From Sphingosinicella terrae (lineage in GTDB: Bacteria > Pseudomonadota > Alphaproteobacteria > Sphingomonadales > Sphingomonadaceae): a DNA stretch of 52,723 nucleotides. The notes below the pieces were generated by a model. That model did no database searches and was not told where the DNA came from. It saw only the letters and a program-made list of their open reading frames with translations. The position numbers and the translations under genes are program-made. Location: assembly GCF_003347635.1 (NCBI RefSeq), contig NZ_QDFY01000018.1:1-52723 (forward strand), written 5' to 3'. This document shows positions 36,383 to 44,365 of this stretch, one piece after another (the stretch's first letter is position 1; each line of letters begins with the position of its first letter).

Positions 36383-37282
36383 TCAATGGTCCCGCTCCAC
36401 CGCGAAGCGGGCGACGGCACGAAGCAGGTCCGCTTCGTCGCCGAAGCTTCGAAGATGATCGATCGCCTGCGTCACCAGGGCCTGCGCCTGCTGGCGTGCG
36501 CGATCGGCGCCGAGCAGCGAGACGAAGGTCTCCTTGCCCGCCTCCTGGTCCTTGCCGACGCGCTTGCCGGCTTTCTCCTCGCAGCCCTCATGATCGAGCA
36601 GGTCGTCGGCGATCTGGAAGGCGAGTCCAAGATCGCGGGCGTAACCGCGAAGGCCGGTGCGCCCTTCCGGTGGCACGCGTCCCATGATCGCCGCTGCCTC
36701 CAGGCACCAGCCGATCAGCGCGCCCGTCTTCAGCTGCTGAAGCCGGGTGACGGCGGCAAGATCGAGGGCGAGACCGTCCGCAACCAGATCGATCATCTGG
36801 CCGCCGGCCATACCGGCCGGCCCCGCGGCCCGGGCGAGCTCGAGAACCAGCTCGGTACGGACGAAAGGATCCTCGTGGGTCGCCTCGTCGGCGAGCACCT
36901 CGAACGCCAGAGCGTGCAGGGAATCGCCGGCGAGGATCGCCGTGCACTCGTCATAGGCGCGGTGGAGCGTCGGCTTGCCACGACGCAGATCGTCATCGTC
37001 CATGCAAGGCAGATCGTCGTGGATCAGCGAGTAGACGTGGATGCACTCGACGGCGACCGCCACCCGCACCGCGCGAGCCCGATCGACGTTGAACAGGTCA
37101 CAGCCGGCGATGACAAGGAGTGGCCGGATACGCTTGCCGCCGCCGATCGCGGCATAGCGCATCGCCTCGTAGAGCCGATCCCGCGGATCGGGCGGGACCG
37201 GCAGGAGCCGGTCCATCGCCCTGTCGATCTCACCAGCGACCTCGGCAAGCGCGAATCGAAGCGTGTCGGCCGGCCGGTTCAC
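36383..37282 (-). CDS. ispA: Polyprenyl diphosphate synthase (farnesyl diphosphate synthase type)
   Basis: The 299-aa prenyltransferase has the first Asp-rich motif DDLPCMDDDD (89-98), GGKRIRPLLV (48-57) and the second Asp-rich motif DDLLD (226-230). It condenses isopentenyl diphosphate with allylic diphosphates in the cytoplasm, giving farnesyl diphosphate for quinones, undecaprenol and carotenoids. Chain length is inferred from length and gene context (xseB upstream), which is that of ispA. The start is GTG 37282, seven bases after the xseB stop. Confidence 0.94.
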   Translation of the reverse strand: MNRPADTLRFALAEVAGEIDRAMDRLLPVPPDPRDRLYEAMRYAAIGGGKRIRPLLVIAGCDLFNVDRARAVRVAVAVECIHVYSLIHDDLPCMDDDDLRRGKPTLHRAYDECTAILAGDSLHALAFEVLADEATHEDPFVRTELVLELARAAGPAGMAGGQMIDLVADGLALDLAAVTRLQQLKTGALIGWCLEAAAIMGRVPPEGRTGLRGYARDLGLAFQIADDLLDHEGCEEKAGKRVGKDQEAGKETFVSLLGADRARQQAQALVTQAIDHLRSFGDEADLLRAVARFAVERDH

Positions 37283-37289
37283 CGCCCGA

Positions 37290-37538
37290 TCATTCGCCGC
37301 CGAACGGCGCGGTGCCGACAGCGCCGCCGTCGCGGCCGAGCTGGATCTGCTCGATCCGCGCCTGCGCCGCCTGCAGGCGCGACTCGCATTGCTGCTTCAG
37401 CCGATCCCCCTCGCCGTAAAGAGCGATCGCCTCGTCGAGCGACGCCTCACCGCTCTCCAGCTTGCGCACGATTTCCTCGAGCCGCGTCAGCGCGGCTTCG
37501 AAGGAGAGATTCTCGACGTCCTGCAGGTCTTCCCCCAT
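37290..37538 (-). CDS. xseB: Exodeoxyribonuclease VII small subunit (XseB)
   Basis: The 82-aa protein has the XseB helical hairpin: LSFEAALTRLEEIVRKLESG then ASLDEAIALYGEGDRLKQQCESRL. It binds the XseA catalytic subunit and is needed for degradation of single-stranded DNA. It precedes ispA by seven bases, the classic xseB-ispA pair. A short Gly-rich tail follows the domain. Confidence 0.95.
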   Translation of the reverse strand: MGEDLQDVENLSFEAALTRLEEIVRKLESGEASLDEAIALYGEGDRLKQQCESRLQAAQARIEQIQLGRDGGAVGTAPFGGE

Positions 37539-37569
37539 GCGCTTGCAATGATCCCGCGACGCTCGACGG

Positions 37570-38682
37570 TCAAGCCGACCGAGCCTGCCGATAGTGGTGC
37601 ACGCCGTCGCGAACCTCGCGCACCGCTTTTCCTTCTACCTCCAGCCGGCGCAGATGGGCCAGCGCCTCGCCCGTGGCGAGACCATAGACGCCGTCGCCGA
37701 TCTTGCGGCCGAACAGGATGCCGAAGCAGTCCACGGCCCGCCGCGGCTCGGCCAGCGCTTCCTCCAGGGCGTCCAGCCGCCCGCGATGGCCCAGAGCGAG
37801 CGCGTCCAGCCGGGCATGGAGCCCGAGGAAAGGCTCGCCGTGCGACGGCAGCACCAGCAGGTTCTCATCCAGCGTCCGCAGCCGTGCGATCGAGTCGAGC
37901 CAGTCGCCGAGCGGGTCGGCCTCCGGCTCGCTCAGGCTCAGCGAGACGTTCGAGGTGATACGGGGCAGAACCTGGTCACCGGCGATCATCAATCCGCCGC
38001 TCTCGTCGACAAGGCAGACGTGCTCGGGCGAATGGCCGCTGCCGATGACGGCCTTCCAGCTGCGCATGCCGATGCGGAGCGTATCGCCGTCCTGGATGCG
38101 GATGTGGGAAACCGGCACCGGGCTGACCGCCGAGGCAAAGCGCCCCCAGCCCTTCTCCACCTCGGCGGCGATCCGCGATTCCTCCCAGCCCGCGGCGCGC
38201 CAATATGACAGTGCCTCCGGCGGCGGGGCTTCCCGCACGTCGCTGCTGAGCATCCGGGCGAACAGCCACTCGCCGCGGCTCATCCACAAGGACACTTCGA
38301 ACCTGGCGGCCAGCCAACCGGCCAGGCCGATATGATCAGGATGAAAATGGGTGGCGATGACTCGGGTGACTGTGCGTCCCCGGAGCGGGCCGGAGAGCAG
38401 GGCTTCCCAGGCTTCGCGGGAAGCGGCGAGATCAAGGCCGGTGTCGACGATAGCAATCCCCGCCCCGTCGGCCGGGCCGTCGTCGAGGATCCAGATGTTG
38501 ATATGGTCGAGCGATCCTGGAACCGGGAGCCGCGCCCAGCCGACACCGTCGGCAATCGCGATCAGCTCGCCCGGCTCCGGGGCCTGCCGGCCCCGCGGAT
38601 AGGTCAGGCCGCGATGGGTATAGGCTGTTTGCGCCAGCGACTGATCGGGCGACGGCGCATCATTCTCCGCTTGCGATGCGAT
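37570..38682 (-). CDS. MBL-fold metallo-hydrolase (start codon uncertain)
   Basis: The protein has the metallo-beta-lactamase motif THFHPDHIG (H112, H114, D116, H117 counted from 38682), GHSPEHVCL, the AGDQVLP segment and LPSHGEPF, so it is a two-metal hydrolase of the glyoxalase-II/RNase-Z-like group, substrate unknown. It is followed by a C-terminal winged-helix-like segment (HLRRLEVEGKAVREV). The start is a puzzle: between the trcR stop (38687) and the conserved LTYPRG there is no ATG, GTG or TTG in frame. The first canonical codon upstream is TTG 38808, inside trcR. An ATC at 38682, eight bases after GGAG, is used here as a provisional boundary. Confidence 0.75.
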   Translation of the reverse strand: MASQAENDAPSPDQSLAQTAYTHRGLTYPRGRQAPEPGELIAIADGVGWARLPVPGSLDHINIWILDDGPADGAGIAIVDTGLDLAASREAWEALLSGPLRGRTVTRVIATHFHPDHIGLAGWLAARFEVSLWMSRGEWLFARMLSSDVREAPPPEALSYWRAAGWEESRIAAEVEKGWGRFASAVSPVPVSHIRIQDGDTLRIGMRSWKAVIGSGHSPEHVCLVDESGGLMIAGDQVLPRITSNVSLSLSEPEADPLGDWLDSIARLRTLDENLLVLPSHGEPFLGLHARLDALALGHRGRLDALEEALAEPRRAVDCFGILFGRKIGDGVYGLATGEALAHLRRLEVEGKAVREVRDGVHHYRQARSA

Positions 38683-38686
38683 AGCC

Positions 38687-39379
38687 TTAGCTCCGGAAGG
38701 GATCGACGAAGCCGCTTTGGCCCGGCCCCTCTTCGCCGGCGCCCTCGGCGGAATGCGCCGCCTCGACCTCGCGCGCGGCGGCCTCGCGCTCGGCGCGAAG
38801 CTCTTCAATCAGTGCCTCCCGATCGCGAGCGAAACCGGTATCGTTCGCCACCAGGTCGGTTCCGGCCGCCTTGGCCGCCTTGGCGACGGCGGCATCGAGC
38901 TCGCGCTGGGAAGTCAGCCCGAGCGTCACCGGATCCTTGGGTTGGATGTTGGCGATGTTCCAGTGGCTGCGGTCACGAATCGCCTGGATGGTCGTGCGCG
39001 TGGTGCCGATCAGCTTGCCGATCTGGCCGTCGGACAGCTCGGGATGGTTGCGGATCAGCCACGCGACGCCATCGGGCTTGTCCTGGCGCTTGGAGACGGG
39101 CGTGTAGCGGGGGCCCTTGGTACGGATCGCCTTGTCCGGCTCGCGGTGCATCCTGAGGCGATAGGTCGGATCGTCCTGACCGCGCTCGATTTCGTCCATG
39201 GTCAGCTCGCCGGACCGCAGGGGATCGCGCCCGGTGAGCTTGGTGGCCGCGGTGTCGTCGGCGATCGCCTGGACCTCGAGAATGTGCAGTCCGCAGAATT
39301 CCGCGATCTGCTGAAAGGTCAGGGACGTGCTGTCGACGAGCCAGCTGGCCGTCGCATGGGGCATGAGCGGCTGGGCCAC
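38687..39379 (-). CDS. trcR: DUF1013 protein, cell-cycle transcriptional regulator TrcR
   Basis: The 230-aa protein is almost wholly the DUF1013 domain: LPHATASWLVDSTSLTFQQ-type start (here MPHATASWLVDSTSLTFQQ), AEFCGLHILEVQAIAD, and a helix-turn-helix-like part WLIRNHPELSDGQIGKLIGTT. It is conserved in nearly all Alphaproteobacteria and has been named TrcR. The last 50 residues are charged and variable. The start is GTG 39379, with GGAG eight bases upstream. Its 3' end runs into the MBL-fold gene. Confidence 0.92.
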   Translation of the reverse strand: MAQPLMPHATASWLVDSTSLTFQQIAEFCGLHILEVQAIADDTAATKLTGRDPLRSGELTMDEIERGQDDPTYRLRMHREPDKAIRTKGPRYTPVSKRQDKPDGVAWLIRNHPELSDGQIGKLIGTTRTTIQAIRDRSHWNIANIQPKDPVTLGLTSQRELDAAVAKAAKAAGTDLVANDTGFARDREALIEELRAEREAAAREVEAAHSAEGAGEEGPGQSGFVDPFRS

Positions 39380-39556
39380 CTTCGAATCTCCATATACAAT
39401 AAGGGCCGCCCCTCACGGAGCGGCCGGTGCCGTCGTCGATGTAAGACGGGCGCCTGTCGCGTGCAAGCCAAAGCTTGGCGGACGAGTGCTGTGTCGCCGG
39501 TTGTTGCCAGCTTCACTCGGCCGACTTATGCCCTGCATCGGAAAGGAATTTCGACG

Positions 39557-40108
39557 ATGTTGCTGACGGCGCTGACGGCGATGGCGATGACCACGAGCGA
39601 GCTCCCGCCGCAGCCGATGACGATCGAGATCGTCGCCGACCCCATTACCGATCGGGTGCGCGCCTCGGCCACGCTCCGCGAGGACGGCCATCGGCTCGTG
39701 GTGAGCTGCGATCCGTCGCGCTACGACGGCGCCAGGATAGCGGTCCATTCCCGGCGCTGGCTCGCCAGGGGCAACGTCTTCAGCGGCAACCGGCCGATGA
39801 TCCACCGCTTCGACGATCAGCCGCCCCGGCGGATGATGTGGGACGTTCAAGACCGGCGCGGCCTGCTCACGCGCGAACGGCGAGTGGACTCATTCGTCGA
39901 TCACCTGCTCGCTTCGGAGACGCTGGTCATCCGCACCTACGACATCGAGCGGCACCGCTTCGACATGATCTTCCGCCTGGAGCAGGTGAGGCCGGCGGTC
40001 GAGCAGGTCCTGCAGGCTTGCGAGGCGGATTGGGAGGCGCATCGCAATCCCGAGCGCAACATCTTCAAGCGCTGGTGGCATGAAATGACCGACGGCATCG
40101 GCGGCTGA
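39557..40108 (+). CDS. Hypothetical protein
   Basis: The 183-aa product was not recognised. It begins with a short hydrophobic stretch (MLLTALTAMAMTT) that may be a weak signal peptide. The remainder is Arg/Asp-rich, with LVVSCDPSRYDGARIAVHS, a beta-rich-looking centre and a C-terminal RNIFKRWWHEMTDGIGG. Two cysteines are present. It starts at ATG 39557 after AAAGGA, nine bases away. It is divergent from trcR and converges on the LuxR-type gene, so it is its own transcription unit. Confidence 0.7.
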   Translation: MLLTALTAMAMTTSELPPQPMTIEIVADPITDRVRASATLREDGHRLVVSCDPSRYDGARIAVHSRRWLARGNVFSGNRPMIHRFDDQPPRRMMWDVQDRRGLLTRERRVDSFVDHLLASETLVIRTYDIERHRFDMIFRLEQVRPAVEQVLQACEADWEAHRNPERNIFKRWWHEMTDGIGG

Positions 40109-40145
40109 GCCGGGCGGCGCCTTCGGGAAGCGCGGCTCGTCCCGC

Positions 40146-40730
40146 TTACAGCATGTAGGGCATGATCCGGCGGAACATGGCCTCGCGCGAGGAGACGTCC
40201 AGCTTCACGTAGATCTGCCTGATCTGATAGCGGACGGTCTCGATCGACACCTGTTTCTCGGTTGATATCTCGTCGGCGGTCCTGCCGTCGAGAAGCAGGA
40301 GCAGGACACGGTGCTCCGCCCGGGTAAGGCCGAACACCTTGCCGAAATCGGCATATTGCGGTGTCTGGACACTGCTCCGGTAAAACTGGATGCCGATGCT
40401 GCGCTGGCCCAGGGACCGGCCGACGAGCTGCGCGCGCAGGAGGACGTGCCCGTCATGGTCCTCGCAAGGCAGGGCGATCGTCGCCGGGCCCTCCACGGCC
40501 TCGCGAACGAGACCGTCCAGATCGTCGGCATGGATCGGATTGGTCGCGGCAAGGCCGCCGTCGCGCACTTCCAGCTCGCGGCGCGCCGAGAGCTCACGGT
40601 CGGCGGCTTGATTGGCCCAAAGAATCATCAGCCTATCGGTGACGAACAGCCGGGGCTGCGCGTCGCGCATGATCCAGTCCATGGCGAGAGCCGGCACGTG
40701 GCTCCCCGAACGGCTTGAAAGTCCGTCCAT
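40146..40730 (-). CDS. LuxR-family transcriptional regulator at the end of the curli-type locus
   Basis: The 194-aa protein has an N-terminal PAS-like region (about 15-120, with MDWIMRDAQPRLFVTDR and LWANQAAD) and a C-terminal GerE/LuxR helix-turn-helix (about 130-190, FGLTRAEHRVLLLLLDGRTADEIS then VSIETVRYQIRQIYVKL). There is no receiver domain. Its place downstream of csgH on the same strand suggests it regulates the amyloid locus, comparable in role, though not in sequence details, to CsgD. The start ATG 40730 has AAGGGGG six bases upstream, chosen over the longer open frame. Confidence 0.85.
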   Translation of the reverse strand: MDGLSSRSGSHVPALAMDWIMRDAQPRLFVTDRLMILWANQAADRELSARRELEVRDGGLAATNPIHADDLDGLVREAVEGPATIALPCEDHDGHVLLRAQLVGRSLGQRSIGIQFYRSSVQTPQYADFGKVFGLTRAEHRVLLLLLDGRTADEISTEKQVSIETVRYQIRQIYVKLDVSSREAMFRRIMPYML

Positions 40731-40780
40731 TGCGCGCCCCCTTTGTCCCGTCGCGCGGGACGGGACTACCATATCGACTA

Positions 40781-40806
40781 AAGACGCGGTTTGAAGACCG
40801 TAGTCT
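40781..40806. promoter_or_regulatory. Dyad upstream of the LuxR-type gene
   Basis: AAGACCGTAGTCTT (40793-40806, arms AAGAC/GTCTT) overlaps a larger stem with AAGAC and CGGT at 40781-40790. It lies about 65 bases upstream of the LuxR-type start codon. It could be a LuxR-type binding site or a leader hairpin. A further stem (CCCGTC/GACGGG, 40747-40764) sits between it and the start codon. Confidence 0.3.
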
Positions 40807-40911
40807 TGCGGTGTCGCCGATCGGAAGCAGCGGGGTGAGCGGCAAGATCCTCGATTTCCGGCCGTCGAGCGGAGCGCTGGCCTCACCGCCGCGCAAGAAC
40901 GGATTCGCGCC

Positions 40912-41268
40912 TCAGGGCTGATCGGATGCGCGCGCGACGATCTCGTAGGGTTCGCCGCCCGCAGGTTCGAACCGCAGCCGGGCGGTCCATCCCTCGGCAT
41001 TTCCGAGCGTGAGCGACATCAAGGTGGCGGCACGTCCAGGCGCCAGGTCCACCGTTCCGCGCTGGGCGGTGCGGTTGCCGCCGCTGGCGGGGTCGCTCTG
41101 GACATCGAGCGAGTATCGGCCGCGGACCGCCACCGGCGACTCACCGACAACGCTGAGACGGACGCCGCCGGCGCTTTCCTCCGAGACGAGCCGCACCGGA
41201 GGCTCGGCCGCGGCCGCACCAGTCGCGCTCATCGGCGAGAGACTGGCGAGCAGAAACAGGATGTGCAT
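40912..41268 (-). CDS. csgH: Curli-type amyloid assembly protein CsgH
   Basis: The 118-aa protein has a signal peptide (ILFLLASLSPMSATGAAAA) and an immunoglobulin-like beta domain that matches the alphaproteobacterial CsgH/CsgC group: GGVRLSVVGESPVAVRGRYSLDV, SDPASGGNRTAQRG, and ATLMSLTLGNAEGW. CsgH is a periplasmic chaperone that stops curlin from polymerising before export. Start ATG 41268 has AAGGA eight bases upstream. It follows the one-repeat protein by 19 bases, in the same operon as csgF, csgG and the curlin genes. Confidence 0.85.
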   Translation of the reverse strand: MHILFLLASLSPMSATGAAAAEPPVRLVSEESAGGVRLSVVGESPVAVRGRYSLDVQSDPASGGNRTAQRGTVDLAPGRAATLMSLTLGNAEGWTARLRFEPAGGEPYEIVARASDQP

Positions 41269-41287
41269 CTTTCGGGTCCTTCCCGTC

Positions 41288-42022
41288 TCATGGGTTCGGC
41301 GGGCTTCCCTGTATCCCGCTCACGATCGCCTCGATGATGGCGGCCGAGGGCTGAGACGGAAGTTCCGGTTCGGGCGGCGGCGCCGGTTGCGCGATATCGT
41401 TGAGGACGATCGAGGCGACGCCCTGTTCCTCCAGCGAATTGGGATCGCCGACATTGCTGGCGAGCCGGCGAGCCGCCCCCTCGGTCGAAGCCGCCCGCTC
41501 CGCCCTCTGCTGATCGATCAGCAAACGCTGCTCGGCAGACAGGACCGGTTCCGGACGCTCGAATTCGGCCGACCGGGTCTCGATCACCCGAGCACATTCC
41601 GGCCGGCGTTCTGCGCGAGCCTCGGCCGCCGGATCGCAACGATCCGCGCCTTCGACCCGGGCGACCGCCGAGGTCCTCCCCTCGCTGGGCCGGGAGAGCG
41701 GCGCCGAGGGCAAAGCGGTTCGGCCGCCTTGATAGAGCTGCGACGGCGAGGGCATTGGCTCGTCTTCGTGCGTAAGCTGGGGAAGTGCGTCCCGGCTTTC
41801 GCCCGTGCCGCTGATCTGCGTCACCGGGCCCGTGGGCTGAGGCTCGATCGGCGCGGCCGGCGCCGTCGGCGCGGATTCGGTCGCGATCTGTCCGACCACG
41901 GCGGACGCGCGGTTCTCGCCGATCTGGTCGACATCGCCGCGCACGGCCTGTCCGGCGGCCGGCACTGCCAGCGCAACGGCGGAAAAGACGGTCATGAGCC
42001 TCAGCGGCATCGATTTGATCAT
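41288..42022 (-). CDS. Secreted protein with a single curlin-like repeat, unknown role in the curli-type locus
   Basis: The 244-aa product has a signal peptide (MPLRLMTVFSAVALAVPAAGQA), then immediately one curlin-like unit, VDQIGENRASAVVGQI. The remaining 200 residues are Pro/Glu/Arg-rich and look extended, with a charged helical part AEQRLLIDQQRAERAAS and a C-terminal hydrophobic segment AAIIEAIVSGIQG. I do not recognise it as CsgE, CsgC or any known family. Its place between the minor curlin and csgH argues for a role in fibre nucleation, anchoring or export. The start is ATG 42022 after GGTGGCGGAT; ATG 42010 is possible. Confidence 0.72.
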   Translation of the reverse strand: MIKSMPLRLMTVFSAVALAVPAAGQAVRGDVDQIGENRASAVVGQIATESAPTAPAAPIEPQPTGPVTQISGTGESRDALPQLTHEDEPMPSPSQLYQGGRTALPSAPLSRPSEGRTSAVARVEGADRCDPAAEARAERRPECARVIETRSAEFERPEPVLSAEQRLLIDQQRAERAASTEGAARRLASNVGDPNSLEEQGVASIVLNDIAQPAPPPEPELPSQPSAAIIEAIVSGIQGSPPNP

Positions 42023-42118
42023 ATCCGCCACCCTGACGCAGCCCGGGTCGGCCGCGAAGGCTGAACGCTCCACGGCAAAGATGGGCTCATCGGGATGGGC
42101 AGCGGCCGCATCGCGGGC

Positions 42119-42742
42119 CTAGCGCCCTCCGGTCTGAGTGATCTGGATGGCCTGCGCGCCGGTCTGGGCCACGCCGAGGCTCGGCAGCCCGAAGCCGTCC
42201 TGGGTCCAGGTGAGGCGGTTGCCGTCGCCGGTCTGGCTCGCCGCCATCTGGTTGCCGTCGCCCTGCTGGGTCAGCACCGCTTGATTGTCGCTCCCGTCCT
42301 GGGTGAGCGCCATCACGTTCTGGTTGCCGACCTGCGTGAGGATGGCGCCATTATGCGCTCCGGGTGTCGCATTCTGCTGCGCCGCCGCCTGATTGTCCTG
42401 TCCCGACTGGGTCAGAGTGAGAAAGTTGCTGCCCGGACCGTCCTGGACGATCGCGGCCCGGTTGCGATCACCGGACTGAACGACCTCCGAATAGGCGATG
42501 CCGTCGCCGCGCTGGTCGACCACCGCCTCGTTGCGCTCGCCCTCCTGGCGAACATTCGCATAGGCGTTGGGTGCGGACTGGCTGACTTGGACTGTGTGGG
42601 ACTGGCCGATCTGCGTCACATAAACGCCGCGACCTTCGACGACCGGCATGCCTGCTCCCCCGGCGGGCGCGCCGCCGCTCTGTGCCAAGGCCGGCGCCGC
42701 AGCGACAGCGATCGGAATCAGGAAAGGCGAGAGCATACGCAT
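42119..42742 (-). CDS. Curlin-repeat protein, smaller and Arg-containing (CsgB-like candidate)
   Basis: The 207-aa secreted protein has a signal peptide (MLSPFLIPIAVAAAPALAQ) and then about seven to eight curlin units of the pattern V-x-Q-x-G-x-x-N-x-A, such as VTQIGQSHTVQVSQS, VDQRGDGIAYSEVVQSGDRN and LTQQGDGNQMAASQTGDGN. Unlike its three large neighbours it carries several Arg in turns (GERNEAV, GDRNRAA, GNRLTW). In E. coli the nucleator CsgB differs from CsgA partly by basic residues, so this is a candidate nucleator; that is inference. Start ATG 42742 has GGAG six bases upstream. 57 bases separate it from the preceding curlin gene. Confidence 0.82.
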   Translation of the reverse strand: MRMLSPFLIPIAVAAAPALAQSGGAPAGGAGMPVVEGRGVYVTQIGQSHTVQVSQSAPNAYANVRQEGERNEAVVDQRGDGIAYSEVVQSGDRNRAAIVQDGPGSNFLTLTQSGQDNQAAAQQNATPGAHNGAILTQVGNQNVMALTQDGSDNQAVLTQQGDGNQMAASQTGDGNRLTWTQDGFGLPSLGVAQTGAQAIQITQTGGR

Positions 42743-42799
42743 GATCTACTCCAAAACGGATGGGGCAGCACGAAGTTCGTGCTGCCCCGTCCAAGGTCG

Positions 42800-44365
42800 T
42801 CAGGGCGTAGGCGAACCCTGCGTCACGATCGCGACATGGCCGGTTCCGGCCTGGGTCACGTTCGAGGTGTTGCCGTCCGAATACTGACCGACGGTGGCGC
42901 TGTTTCCGGTCCCGGACTGGATGATGAACGAGTCGTTGCCGTTGCCGTCCTGGGTGACGTTGGCGGTGTGACCCGAGCCGCTCTGGTCGATGTCCGACAG
43001 GTTCAGGTCGCCGGCCTGACTGGCGACGGCATACTGATCCGAGCCGGTCTGGGTCGTCGTCGCGTCATTGTCGCTGCCGCCCTGGGTGATCGACGCATAA
43101 TGGTCGGACCCTGAGTTGGTGCCCTGGTCGATCAGCGCCGAGTTGAGGTCGCCGATCTGCTCGACATAGGCGTCCTGCTGCTCGCCGCGCTGGACGACCT
43201 CGGCTTCGTTGCCGTCGCCCGACTGGATGATGCGGGCGTCATGGTCGCTGCCCGCGCCGAGACCGAAGATGATCTGGTCACGGCCCTGGTCGACGATGGC
43301 GGAATTGCCGCCTCCGGACTGCGTCACTTCGGCATTCTGCTCGTAACCGCGCTGGAGGACGTCGGCGCTGTTGCCGTCGCCCGACTGGGCGACCAGCGCG
43401 CGATGATCGCTGCTGATGGCGCCGCCCTGGTCGATCTCGGACAGATTGTCGTTGCCCGACTGATCGACGACGGCTTCGGCCAGCGCGCCGCGCTGGAGGA
43501 CCGTCGAACCGTTATTGTCGCCCGACTGGGTGACGCTCGCGTCATGGGCGGCGCTGATCGTGCCGCCCTGGTCGACGCTCGACGTGTTGCCGTCGCCGCT
43601 CTGCTCGACGAAGGCCGACTGCAGCCCGCCATTCTGGACGATGGTCGACCCGTTGCCAATGCCGCTCTGGATGACGCCGCGAACGTCGGCATCGCTGGCA
43701 TCGCCAGCCTCGTTGAGCAGGCCGCCCTGGGTCACCGAGGAGGTGTTGCCGTCGCCCGACTGGAGGACGTTGGCGCTGTTCGCGCCGAGGCCCTGCTGGG
43801 TGATCGTCGAACCGTTGCCGTCGCCGGTCTGGTCGATGGCGGCGAGATTGGCGCCGCTCGACTGGGTGACGATCGAGCCGTTGTTGACGCCGCTCTGAAG
43901 GACATCCGCGCCATTGGTGTTGCCGGACTGGGTGACGAGAGAGACGTTGTCGCTGCCGGTCTGAACCACGGTGGCATCGTCATTGTCGCCGCTCTGGCTG
44001 ACGACCGAACTGTGGCCGTCGCCGGTCTGCTCGACATCGGCCTCGGCGCCGTCATTGCTCTGGACGACGCTGGAATAGCTGTCGCCGTCCTGCGTCACGT
44101 TGGCCCGGTTATTGTCGTCGCTGCTGCCGGTGCCATTGTCCTGGTCGATGAAGGACTCGGCGCTGTCGCCGCTCTGGGACACGGTGGCCGCGTTGTTCGC
44201 ACCACCCTGCTGGACGGTGGAGAGCCCGTTCGAGCCGCTCTGGCCGACGGTCGCCTGGCCGCCGCTGCCGGTCTGGTTGACGAGCGAGTTGTTCGACTGC
44301 GCCAGCGCCGGAGCGGCGGTGAGCAGAGCCAGCGTCGACACGCTGGCGAGGATGATCTTCTTCAT
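42800..44365 (-). CDS. Giant curlin-repeat protein (521 aa)
   Basis: The protein has a signal peptide (MKKIILASVSTLALLTAAPALAQ) followed by about 495 residues of degenerate curlin repeats with a step near 11 residues, for example SSVVSQSGDNDDATVVQTGS and ADVLQSGVNNGSIVTQSSG. Gln, Gly, Asn, Ser and Asp dominate. I see no Lys or Cys after the signal peptide and only about eight Arg. It ends in the shared cap VGQYSDGNTSNVTQAGTGH. Such proteins are secreted through CsgG and fold to extracellular amyloid. E. coli CsgA is 151 aa, so this is over three times larger. Start ATG 44365 with GGAAGG nine bases upstream. Confidence 0.9.
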   Translation of the reverse strand: MKKIILASVSTLALLTAAPALAQSNNSLVNQTGSGGQATVGQSGSNGLSTVQQGGANNAATVSQSGDSAESFIDQDNGTGSSDDNNRANVTQDGDSYSSVVQSNDGAEADVEQTGDGHSSVVSQSGDNDDATVVQTGSDNVSLVTQSGNTNGADVLQSGVNNGSIVTQSSGANLAAIDQTGDGNGSTITQQGLGANSANVLQSGDGNTSSVTQGGLLNEAGDASDADVRGVIQSGIGNGSTIVQNGGLQSAFVEQSGDGNTSSVDQGGTISAAHDASVTQSGDNNGSTVLQRGALAEAVVDQSGNDNLSEIDQGGAISSDHRALVAQSGDGNSADVLQRGYEQNAEVTQSGGGNSAIVDQGRDQIIFGLGAGSDHDARIIQSGDGNEAEVVQRGEQQDAYVEQIGDLNSALIDQGTNSGSDHYASITQGGSDNDATTTQTGSDQYAVASQAGDLNLSDIDQSGSGHTANVTQDGNGNDSFIIQSGTGNSATVGQYSDGNTSNVTQAGTGHVAIVTQGSPTP

